From: Rhynchosporium graminicola
Lineage: Eukaryota; Ascomycota; Leotiomycetes; Helotiales; Ploettnerulaceae
Reading direction: 5' to 3'
NCBI GenBank assembly: GCA_900074885.1
Contig: FJUW01000077.1
Coordinates: 62,001 to 126,000, forward strand
Length of the DNA: 64,000 nt
Both the position numbers and the translations under genes were made by a program. Positions 47,301-56,286 of this stretch are shown here, piece after piece. Within the stretch, counting starts at the first letter, position 1. Each line of letters begins with the position of its first letter. The notes under the pieces were generated by a model, which saw only the letters and a program-made list of their open reading frames with translations, made no database searches and had not been told where the DNA came from.

Positions 47301-49400
47301 AACTCGACTTAACTAGCTAGAGTCTATTAGCGTCTTTATTAAGAAGGCGGCGCTAGCCTCTTGTTTACTAGCTAGTTAATTACGTTTATATTTATAGTTA
47401 CTAAACGTGACTCTCTTAGTTATTTAGTCTACGCTAGGATTATAGTTATATAGCTATAACGTTTCTAATATAATATTATATTATCTAGTAAGTATAATAT
47501 CGAAGTAAAGCGTTTCTTTATATCTATTAATAACTATCTTTATTCCTCTTATTCTTCTATAGACTTATCTATCTGATCTAGTGCCTTTTCTATCTAATAA
47601 GATAAGACGATATAGTTTCGGGTTAATAATAGTAGGAATATTCTATTTCTCGATAAAGGCCGGGTTTATAAAGCGTCCTATAGCTCCTGAATCGATAAGT
47701 GCTTTTATCTTAATATTATCTACTATAACTAGTAAGATTAACTAATCGAACTCTCTAGTAGTAATAAGCTCTAGGTATAGTAGTTCTATTATAGAGTAAT
47801 CATATGCTTTCTTAAAAATTCTCCTTATTGTTTCGTCTAATTAAGTCCTGAGGCTAGATTCGTAAGTAATTAGAGTATAGGGTATATAGTAATAGAGATT
47901 AGCTTACCCCTGAATCGGATCTAGTACTATTCTTTAATAAGTAGCTAGTTCTAATAGGTACTATCTTCTCTACTAATAGTATTCTCCTCTTATTTCTTTA
48001 ATAATAGCTTAAGTATCTTTAATTCGAAGGAACTAATCTAATTATTCGAATTCCTTTAGTTTAGGTTCTCCTTCGAGATTAGCTACGTAACGATCTGGTC
48101 GTTCCTCGATATCCCCGGTATTAACTTAGAATATAATAGTAATAGTATTATAGTAAGTAATAATATAGTCTATATATAGGTTAAGTATATTATCAGTTCG
48201 ATAATACTCTATAAAATCAGACTTAATTCTATTATAAGCTTATATTCTTCTTCTATTATTATGATTTCGAAGAGTCTAGTTTTCGTTATTATATAGGAGA
48301 TTATTATACAGATAGTTTCTTTTATCTATAATATTCTAGCTTTCTTAGTCTTTATCTAGAAATTCAACTAAGTTCTCTTCGAATTCTTCGCTAGATTTAT
48401 AAGCTATAAAGTCCTATGAACTCTATTCTGCGCTAGAAGCTTCTTAGTAATCTAGTTTCCTTTCTGCTAGTTCGAATTCTCTCTTAGGTTTATTCTAGGG
48501 TTTCTCTTCTTATTTCTTCTTCTAAGAATAATCACGTGCGAGGTATCCTAGCTTATTATACGTATAGTAAAGACCTTTCTCTCGACGTTTATCTTTCTTA
48601 GCTTAGCCCTTAGATCCTCTCTTTACTTTATCTAGTTCTATCGGATTATAGTAGTTATATTTATTATTTAGGTAAAGTTAGAAATTCCCTTAATATTTAC
48701 TATATTATTATAGAAGTTAAGGCTTCCAGAAGTAAGTAAGTATAAAGTATCTTCCTTTTTCTTTCGCGCGTTCCTAGATTTATTTATTAATAGTAGTAAA
48801 CGATTTAATTAGGTCTTTTAAGTTATCTAGTTTATTAGTCCTAGAAAGCTTATCTTTAATATAATCCTTAAGGCCTTAGTAGTATTAGGCTCTTAATCTG
48901 CTATCTATCTAGTCTAACTATATAGAGTAGTAGTAGAACTCGGCAGTATATTCGTAAATAAATCCTCGCTATCGAATTCCAAGTAAGTGCTTCTCGGCTT
49001 ATTCTTTCTTATTAGAGTCTCTAAAGACTCCTTTAATAGTAGTAGTAAAGCCTACGATAGTTCGAAAGATAACTCGACTCTTTTTAGTTATAGTAGTAGA
49101 GTAGGCCTCGGTTAGATATCGATTAACTAAGTAATCACTTAAAGCTAGTTCGATCTAGTAAGTAGTAGTATCGCGGAGAAATAAAGTAATCTATAGTATT
49201 TTAAGGGAATCTGCTTCGAACTTGTCTCTATTAAAGGCGAGGTATATTTAATACTAAAGGATAAATTATCCTAAGTTATTATAGTTTCTATAATAGGTAT
49301 TAAGTAAGTTAACTCAAGGTAGAGTAAATTTATTAGTCTTCTTTATCTTATTTACTTAGGATCTTTCTCTTATAACTAATCTTTCTTTAAGGGCTATTTC
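44370..49400 (-). pseudogene. gag-pol pseudogene of element C
   Basis: Minus-strand gypsy polyprotein. The gag zinc knuckle at 48528-48569 reads Y-X2-Y-X4-Y-X4-Y in the context NKLGYLARDY, i.e. CX2CX4HX4C with all four ligands changed to Tyr. The RT box is at 46659-46670 (YLDN) in the context YYLDNILVYSE. Integrase and the pol C-terminus run left to about 44400. Dense Q/W-type stops show that it is inactive. Confidence 0.8.
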
Positions 49401-49437
49401 GTTCTTACTAGCGATACTTCAAGTAAGGTGCTTAAAG

Positions 49438-49864
49438 TATAATATTCCTAGTTCTGACTAGTACGCGGTATATAAGCTCGTTAGTTAATATTAGCTATAA
49501 AGTAAAGTAAATAAGAAGTTCAGTTCTTAATTAGAATTAAGATATTATAAGTAGATATTAATTACTATATGAATTTGAGCACGAAGCTCCTATCTAATAG
49601 CAGAAGTGCTAGTCTTATATAGAACTTTCGTTTCCTTATGCTAGCTATGCAAGACTATCTTACAGAGCGCGTAAGCCCTCGCGACCTGTCTAGCAGTCTA
49701 GTATATCACGTGATCTTAGATTATATATAGCTATAATACTATTATTACTTTAATACAGGTAGTCGTATAGTATTACTCGCTAGTGTGTATTATAACCGTG
49801 TTAGTGCCTTTCCTCTAATAGTACTAACTCTTTTTGGTGCTAAGAACCTGGCCGATTCGTGATA
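49438..49864 (-). repeat. 5' LTR of element C
   Basis: 427 bp, start TATAATATTCC and end TTCGTGATA on the plus strand. It is the partner of the split left LTR and abuts hAT copy 2 directly at 49865. Confidence 0.85.
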
Positions 49865-49869
49865 TTAAA

Positions 49870-52150
49870 GAGCCTTTTAGCTCAAAAAAGTATAAGTCGC
49901 TATTAATGCGATTCTTAATTGAGAATAATCTATCTTTTAGAAGTATTTCAAGTACTTCTTTTAGCGAGTTAACTTTATATTTAAACAAGTAAGTATTTAC
50001 TATTTATATTAGTAATAGTCGTTTATTAATCTTATAATAGGCAATCTCCTCTTCTTTATAATAAGATACTTCACGAATATTTAAATAGTATCTATAAGGA
50101 GAGAAGAGAAATAATTCAAGGAGAATTAGACCTTAATATAAAAGAAAAGGGCTATTTTTCCTTAACTCTAGACGCGTGGACTGCTATAAATCAAGACTCG
50201 TACCTAGGGATTACTATATAAGTTTCCTTATTAATTTTAATAAGTATTATACTAATTAATACTATAGTCATTATATTAATAGTAGCCTTAAGCTCAAGTC
50301 ACACGCTATTAGTATAGCTTATTTAAGCGAGCCTCACTCTGGAAAATATATTTTTCAGGTTTTATCTAAAGCCTTAGAAGATTAGAAGATTCAAGATAAT
50401 ATTATAAGGTATTATTATAACCTCTTCTACTTTATAAGATATAGTAGACTAATTACTTATAGTATTACTCGAGATAACGCTAGCTCAAACGATACTCTTA
50501 TCGAAGCTTTTATTAAAGACTACGATATAAAGGGAATAAAATTTCAAGGAGATATAGCGTATCTAGCTCACGTACTTAATCTTGTCGTTCAAGATATATT
50601 AAAGAATATTATTAAAGACGCTTATAGCGAGCTTGACGATAGAGACGATATATCTAATATCGAGAATAATAGAGAGGGGGATTTATATAATAGTAAGTTA
50701 TATCTATAGTTATTAATTATTATTATATCTACTAATTATAATAGATACTTCTCTATAGAAAAAGATTCGGACTATTATACTAGGCCTTAAATATTCAGGA
50801 GAGAATAATAGAGCCTTAAAAAGGCATATAGAGGCCTTAGAGATTCAAAATCCGTGCTTTCCATAACTAGGTAAGTTATTATTCTATTAATTATATAAAT
50901 ATATATACTAATATAAATTAAACTATAGATCAAAAGACAAGATAGTCTTCTATAGCTAATATGCTTAAGAATTTCCTTAATATATAGCCTGCTATATCAG
51001 CGGTTATATCTACTTCTGATAGTAGATCGTTCAAGAAGTATAAAAATATATTACTTCTTAACGAAGGAGAATTAGAGTATATACAGAAGTGCTTACGAAT
51101 CTTCGATATATTTATCAAAACTACGACGAAATTGCAAGCCGAAAAATACCCGACTATATATTATCTAGTCCCTGAAGTATATAAGATATATACTAGACTA
51201 GAGACTATTAGAGACGAATTTAATATAGTAAGTTATTCCTTTATCATATAACTTAGAATACTAATACTTACTTATAGGAACCCTTTACCTCTGCCATTAA
51301 TAAGGGAATCGCTAAGCTTCGGAAGTATTATCCGAAATCAGGTATTACCGAGTATAATAAAGCTTTATGTAACGGGGTTGAGGTTAAGCTCTCACCAACT
51401 ACGCCATCTGGACCAAAAGATCACAATATACTGCGCAAGCAGTAAACGCTTAACACCGTACATATACAATCGACTACCACGTGACCATTACACTTTATAT
51501 ATAAGCTTAGTACTCGATCCTCGAATTAAAGTAGACGGATTAAGTCTATTAGGACTTAGTAACGGAATTATAAGCGATATTAAGCGAAAGCTATAAGAAG
51601 AATATAACTTGTAAGTCTATTTATATCTATAAGATAAATTACAAGTAATACTAATATAAATAGTCTAAAAGTTGAAGCGAATATAGACCTTCCTATGCCT
51701 ACTAGGGAGATTATACCCTTAGACGAGGAAGATCTTAATATATATATAAATGAAGAAGACGAAGAATTCGATGAATTAGATACCTATTTAGAAGAAAGAA
51801 GATCTAATATCGTAGTAAGTAATTATCTTAATCTATAATCAAATATAATAGTATACTAATATTACTTATAGATAAAAGCTCTAGACTATTGGGCTACTAA
51901 TAAAGATAAATACCCTATATTATCTCTATTAGTACGGAATCATCTTCAAATTCCGGCTACTTCTGCGCCCTCCGAAAGGTTCTCTAGCTTAGGAGCTTTG
52001 GTTATTAATAAGCTAAGAAATAGGCTTAATAAGGATACCTTCGAAACTATTAGTCTATTAAAGAGCTGGGGTTTTATGATCGATATGGAAGAGAAAGAAG
52101 AGCTAGAGAAGCTAGTTAATAACGTAGATAATTTCTTTTATATGGATTAG
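49870..52150 (+). pseudogene. hAT transposase pseudogene, copy 2
   Basis: Exons match copy 1: SLTLDAWTAINQDSYLGIT near 50160, DIAYLAHVLNLVVQDIL near 50552, and the hATC block PATSAPSERFSSLGALVINK near 51955-52010. The TAG at the WNIKD-equivalent position is shared with copy 1, and the ATAAGT donor is shared too. It is disrupted by a 125-bp insertion in a late exon and lacks its start, so it is non-functional. Confidence 0.82.
51368..51492. mobile_element. 125-bp TG...CA insertion with 5-bp TSD (solo-LTR/TRIM-like)
   Basis: Copy 1 of the hAT is continuous here (AAAGCTTTATATATAAGC), so the insertion limits are exact. The insert begins TGTAACGG and ends CCATTACA, and is flanked by CTTTA at 51363-51367 and 51493-51497. 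TG...CA ends plus a 5-bp duplication indicate integrase-mediated insertion, most simply a small solo LTR. On the minus strand it contains a tRNA A-box-like TGGCGTAGTTGG after GGTCCAGA, resembling the 5' half of a tRNA. It shows no RIP decay. Confidence 0.75.
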
Positions 52151-52393
52151 TTATAGAAGAGAGAGAGATATAAAGAGATACTATAATATAATAGAATTGC
52201 TTAAGACATTTTTTAAATCTAATTAATTAAATCATTGATTAGCTCTAAACTTAATTTAATCAAAGTAAAAAATTGGTTAATTTAATTTAATTTAATCTTA
52301 ATTAATTTAATTAACTAATAATTAATTAAGTTGATTAATTTTTCGCACACTGGTAAGGGCCTGCTGATCAATTCTGATGGCGGACAATAATAA

Positions 52394-52830
52394 ATGAAGG
52401 GTGGAATTGAGTGCTGCAGGATGAACGACATAGGGATATTCAAATTTCTACAGCATGATAGATTTAGTATCCGGAACGCCCGGAACGGTAATGATGCCAT
52501 AGCTGGAGCTGGGAATCGTGCTGAAGGAGGGGCTACTGGCGATGGCTCTACTATGTCATTGAAAGAGGGACATGGTCACTGTTCCAATGCGGGCATGGCA
52601 CAGGATCTGATAACCGCTGCACCTGTCGAGCGACTTGCTGATTTGATAATGATGCCGAAAGACCTTTAAGTACATATGGCGTTGATAGTTTGGTTGCTGT
52701 AGAGGTACGAAATTGGATCGCGAAGGAGATGACGGTGGAGGTTAGTGTGTTTGATTTGATGGCCAATGTGCCTATGAGGCAGTTTGCTTCGGATTTGGTT
52801 GGGAAGTGTAAGTTTCTACAGATCATGGTT
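52394..52830 (+). pseudogene. Polyketide synthase C-terminal fragment (acyl-carrier domain), frameshifted
   Basis: The only surviving part of a fungal type I PKS. The first frame (to the TAA at 52667-52669) reads a linker, then [20 protein letters not shown]. The next frame reads [20 protein letters not shown], then [25 protein letters not shown] is the phosphopantetheine attachment motif, with Ser at 52687-52689. A single frame change near 52655 separates the two. The helix after it ([12 protein letters not shown]) matches ACP helix IV, and normal PKS C-termini end shortly after. All catalytic domains upstream are missing because the hAT end lies at 52352. It is not RIP-mutated. Confidence 0.8.
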
Positions 52831-53226
52831 CGAATATTCAAAGTAAAAAATTTCAAAATTCTGGCTTCTTATCTTTTCACGATCTCCGTAGTCGCATGCA
52901 CCTTTCCTGGCCATGTGCTTTGCTTTCCCTTTGAGTTTGCGCCGTACTGAGTATCAATGCACCTCGAGAATATTGAAGTGCATATTTCTTCTCTGCTCCA
53001 GCCCACTCGACTGATGATCTGCCCGATGACACTTAATCCCTTGTTTACTTTCGGCTAAACCAAACTTGTCGGAGATTACAGGGTTAATGTGGTGTTGTGG
53101 GAGCACGACGTCACCTTGGAAGTTCAGGCAAAAGAGTTCTACATGTGTTCCTTTAAACAGTCGTCTTCGCGAATCTCAATAGCTTACTTTCCTCTTCCTT
53201 TCTCCCCGAAAATTGATCGAACAAAG

Positions 53227-53970
53227 ATGTCTTCCAAAACCATCGTTCTCGTGACGGGTGGCAACAATGGCATCGGCCTAGCTGCATGTCAACTCTTCGC
53301 TTCTCAACCCAACTACCACTGCATCATGGGCAGTCGATCGCTGGAAAAAGGCCAAAAAGTACTTGAGTTAATTCAGTCATTCAATGGTGCATACTCCATC
53401 TCCATGGTCCAGCTGGATATCGATTCAGACAGCTCAATCGCGGCTGCCGTCAAGGAAGTCAAAACCGAACACGGCCATCTCGATATTCTCATCAACAATG
53501 CCGGGATTTGTCCCATGACTTTCACACGCCCTGACCTCCGCTCCTGTCTCGAGACCAACGCCATCTCACCAGCAATGGTAACGGAATCCTTCTTTCCGCT
53601 TCTCCTCAAGTCAAGCAAGCCTCGCATCATCTACGTCTCTTCCGTCCTGGGATCTGTCCAAAGTCGCTGTGATGCGAACAACATAGCATACAGCGAGTCT
53701 TACAAGGCATATCGTATCAGCAAAGCGGCTTTGAATATGGTTGTCGCTTGTGATACTTGGGAGTACAAGGATAAGGCGAAGGTGTTTGCTTTCTGTCCTG
53801 GATATGTAATTACGGATTTGGCTGGACAGCGAGAGATGAAGGAGGAGGCTGGATTTGCGAAGAGTCCGGATGGAAGTGCGAGATGTTTGTTGGCTATTGC
53901 GGAGCGGAAGAGGGATGGGGAGAGTGGGATGTTTGTGCATGGTGAGGAGGTTGGAGGGGTGCCATGGTGA
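53227..53970 (+). CDS. Short-chain dehydrogenase/reductase (carbonyl reductase-like)
   Basis: 247-residue, intron-less classical SDR that likely reduces a carbonyl or oxidises an alcohol with NAD(P)(H) in the cytosol. Visible: the TGGNNGIG cofactor loop (residues 10-17), NNAG (90-93), the tetrad Asn in LETNAIS (N111), the catalytic Ser in VSSVLG (138/139), YRISK (Y162, K166) and CPGYVITDLAG after the active site. The length and the lack of a targeting peptide fit the family. An in-frame ATG at 53089 would add 46 unconserved residues; I chose 53227 because the Rossmann fold begins directly after it. The gene follows the PKS remnant on the same strand, which is compatible with a former metabolite cluster, but the substrate cannot be deduced. 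Confidence 0.9.
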   Translation: MSSKTIVLVTGGNNGIGLAACQLFASQPNYHCIMGSRSLEKGQKVLELIQSFNGAYSISMVQLDIDSDSSIAAAVKEVKTEHGHLDILINNAGICPMTFTRPDLRSCLETNAISPAMVTESFFPLLLKSSKPRIIYVSSVLGSVQSRCDANNIAYSESYKAYRISKAALNMVVACDTWEYKDKAKVFAFCPGYVITDLAGQREMKEEAGFAKSPDGSARCLLAIAERKRDGESGMFVHGEEVGGVPW

Positions 53971-56200
53971 CTTATATCATGACAGTGCTAGGAGATTGTT
54001 TTATCCAAAGCCTTTCCGGAATATCAGTCTACATATTAAAGGTATAATAATATCTCCTGCGTTTAAATTTGCATGGAATTGAAGGGAGACGCGTCCAAGT
54101 GATTAGTAGTATCCAGTAATCGTGATGCCAAGACGCGACCGCGTAAGTGATTCCGTCCCAGCTTTGCCCCTTCGTCCAGCTGTCAGTCAAACATATCGCA
54201 ATCACCACGAGACGGTTCCTATGAGCTGTCGCCGGCGGCTTGTATCTTGGTATAAGGGTCATCGGTATACAACCTGGAGTCCATATCACCACTCTTCCGT
54301 ACAATTGCGCTCGCGGCCATCCTTCAAACAAGAACGGAGTTGATCGAACAACCAATTCCCTCCCCATTCACGAACCACGATTTTATTCCCCAGAATCGAC
54401 CCACGATCACATCACAGTCCTAAAATCGAACGACCAATCTCGATAATATAACAGTTTGGAGGAGTATTTTTGCTAAGGAGTATTCGAAACTCCAAGGACA
54501 AGGACAGTACGTAAGAGTTGGAATTGGAAGCGAGATTTGCGAAGCCGAGTCGAGAATATTCGTTGCCAGCCCTCACGAAGGATGGAGAGAGGGTGATATA
54601 CACCAAGAGAGCATACTATACTTGGATTGCATCTGCCGGCTTAGATAACTGCAAATGTCCTACCAATCCAGAAAAGAAATGATGCCGAAGGCCCCTTTCT
54701 GAGAATTCCCAACATACCCTTCGCGAGCCTCTAATCTACCTATGTAAACGGACCTCTAGGAGGAATGATTTTGGACTGGCGGAAGTCGTTCGAGTAGAAC
54801 ACAGAATGAAGTGAGGAAGAAAACCGCAACCTAGAAGATGTCTAAAACCCCGCCTTACGTCGACGAGATCTTGAGGCTTGGCCGTGATACATGGGATATC
54901 TTGATGAGTATCGGTTCTTGCTTGGATATGTAGGAAAAGCACGGAATTTGGATTATACATTCAACTGCCATTGTTTCTGTAAAGTCTATCATCGTTTACT
55001 AGATTTTCCTGGGCTTTCGAAAGCAGGTAAGTAATTTGACAAGCCAGGAAGCCACTCATAAGCAAGGCTTTCTGTTAGGTACCTTCTGTTACTTATCTAG
55101 AGTTCGGGATAACTTCCATTTGCTTCGGAATTTCTACAATACCATATCCTGTCCTCCATAGTAAGTTGAGCAATAGTATGTTATGATAGCAACTCCAAAA
55201 CTGTTATCTCCAACCCGAATTACATCCGAGCACAACGTGAGGCCGACATCCACGAATTCAAATCATGTCTGGATAAATCGAACTTTCCACATTTATCACA
55301 CCGAATACAGCGCGCCCGCTTTTGACAAATCTTGAAAGCCTTACTTACAAAAAAGGCTAGAGTGGAATAGCCTCGCGCGGGAAGTTGGCACTTGCCTGCA
55401 GCGAAATACACCATGAGGCTGTGCCTCGCCGTGTGGTTATACCACAAGCCTTGTACGCAGCCCGCATCCGCAGCGCCCAGAACAAGTTGAGGGGTCCTAG
55501 GGGCCGCCGAGCTCCCAGTAGCTCTAGAGAGTGGCAATCTAATACACAAGTGTTCAAAGCTATTGAGCAACCTGAGGATCAGATTGGCTTTTGGTAAATA
55601 GACTTCGAGCTTATCTTAAATAGCTTCCCACTAATTTCGGTCGCGAGGCTTGGTATAAGTTCGAAGCCTATCACGCCCTGAGCACACGATTAGTTGCCTC
55701 CCGAGAGCACGGGAAAGTTCGCCGCGTCGATTCCTACATCCAATCGTCCTTGAGCTTTAGGATTTAGAGCCTACAAGTACAAGTACAAAGAGTCTACTGT
55801 CACTTGTGTCACTTATGCTTTCTTATTGCTCAATTGCGTACGGCCACTTAGTGGGGGGCTTAGATTGACTTCCCAGCTGCAACTCAATCCCACTTCGTCC
55901 TCACTAACTCCATACGGAGTATTACTGGTAAATTCCCTAGAGCTGTCCTACATTCATGCATGCTGTATCTTCTTCGCAGGGCGCCGTCGAAAAGATAGCC
56001 ATATCTTAGTCCCGGGCATGCCGTGGAATCTCGACCACGAACTTTAACTGTAATAGGTTAAAATACACCGTATCTCATCTCTGGAATTCGGTGATTGGGT
56101 CAAGTGCTGGGCATACCGAGAGGCTTTCATGTGGGGTGGCTGCACCAAGTGCTGCATGATAAAGGCGGGAGCGTATCTGGAGCCACTCATAGAGAAAGGC
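53971..56200. other. Intergenic region between SDR and permease genes
   Basis: About 2.2 kb without a supported gene. Open frames here are short, overlap each other on both strands and show no recognisable domain. Base composition is normal and RIP decay is not evident. The last 300 bp serve as the permease promoter. Confidence 0.6.
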
Positions 56201-56208
56201 TATATATT
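55993..56208 (+). promoter_or_regulatory. Putative permease promoter: TATA box and GATA sites
   Basis: TATATATT at 56201-56208 lies 79 bases before the ATG. AGATAG (55993-55998) and TGATAA (56157-56162) match the HGATAR site of AreA/Nit2-type nitrogen regulators, which commonly control amino-acid permeases. Such sites are short and frequent by chance, so regulation by nitrogen is inference. Confidence 0.35.
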
Positions 56209-56286
56209 GAGCTGAGCTCCCCGGCCCAAAGGACTGGGTCCTTGATTGATACCCTTATTGTTTGTTTTTATACCCATTTTGTAACC

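Larger units (their letters stand above)
36355..49864 (-). mobile_element. Gypsy element C, with chromovirus B nested in its 3' LTR
   Basis: Minus-strand gypsy element. The left (3') LTR is 36355-36754 plus 43606-43700, split by element B; the right (5') LTR is 49438-49864. The LTRs align from TGTAACGTTCC/TATAATATTCC to ...TTCGTGATA/GTTCGTAATA, but the left one has about 68 extra bases near its end. A purine tract on the minus strand (GAAGGGGGATAG) borders the left LTR at about 43701-43715. Interior order on the minus strand is gag, pol, then an antisense ORF. The flanks do not match (GCTAT left, TTAAA right; copia F left, hAT right), implying a rearrangement or deletion at one side. Confidence 0.82.
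1..52352. other. RIP-degraded, AT-rich transposon island
   Basis: Throughout this block CA and TG dinucleotides are rare and TA is very frequent, while CG, CT and CC remain common. That is the signature of C-to-T change in CpA context on both strands, as made by fungal RIP. Reading frames of transposon proteins can still be followed but are full of TAG/TAA where CAG, CAA or TGG are expected. Nearly all sequence can be assigned to nested mobile elements (listed separately). The island ends abruptly at the right terminal repeat of a hAT element; the sequence beyond has normal codon-rich composition. Exceptions inside the island with little decay are the 125-bp insertion at 51368-51492 and the segment around 31850-32330. 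Confidence 0.9.
49865..52352 (+). mobile_element. hAT DNA transposon, copy 2 (5'-truncated)
   Basis: Homologous to 29413-31841 of copy 1. It lacks the left terminal repeat and the first two exons; its left edge is the LTR of element C. The right terminal repeat ends at 52352 (reverse complement CAGTGTGCGAAAAA) and is preceded by TTAATTTAATT/AATTAATTTAATT-type subterminal repeats. The candidate 8-bp target site on the right is GTAAGGGC (52353-52360); the left partner is lost. A 125-bp insertion interrupts it at 51368. Confidence 0.88.

Noticed and set aside
50930..51118. 62-aa minus-strand open frame
   Set aside because: Lies opposite a hAT transposase exon that is conserved between two copies on the plus strand.
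51368..51415. tRNA gene on the minus strand
   Set aside because: Only a 5'-half-like sequence with an A box; no B box (GGTTCGANNC) or 3' half was found.
51378..51596. 72-aa plus-strand open frame
   Set aside because: Chimera of the 125-bp insertion and a hAT exon, not a gene.
53089..53226. Upstream in-frame extension of the SDR
   Set aside because: The extra 46 residues precede the Rossmann start, carry no targeting signal and are not expected in the family.
55220..55570. 116-aa minus-strand frame with a CDKCGKFDLSRHDL stretch resembling a C2H2 finger
   Set aside because: Single partial match; the second His is not correctly spaced, there is no neighbouring finger, and overlapping frames on both strands are equally long.
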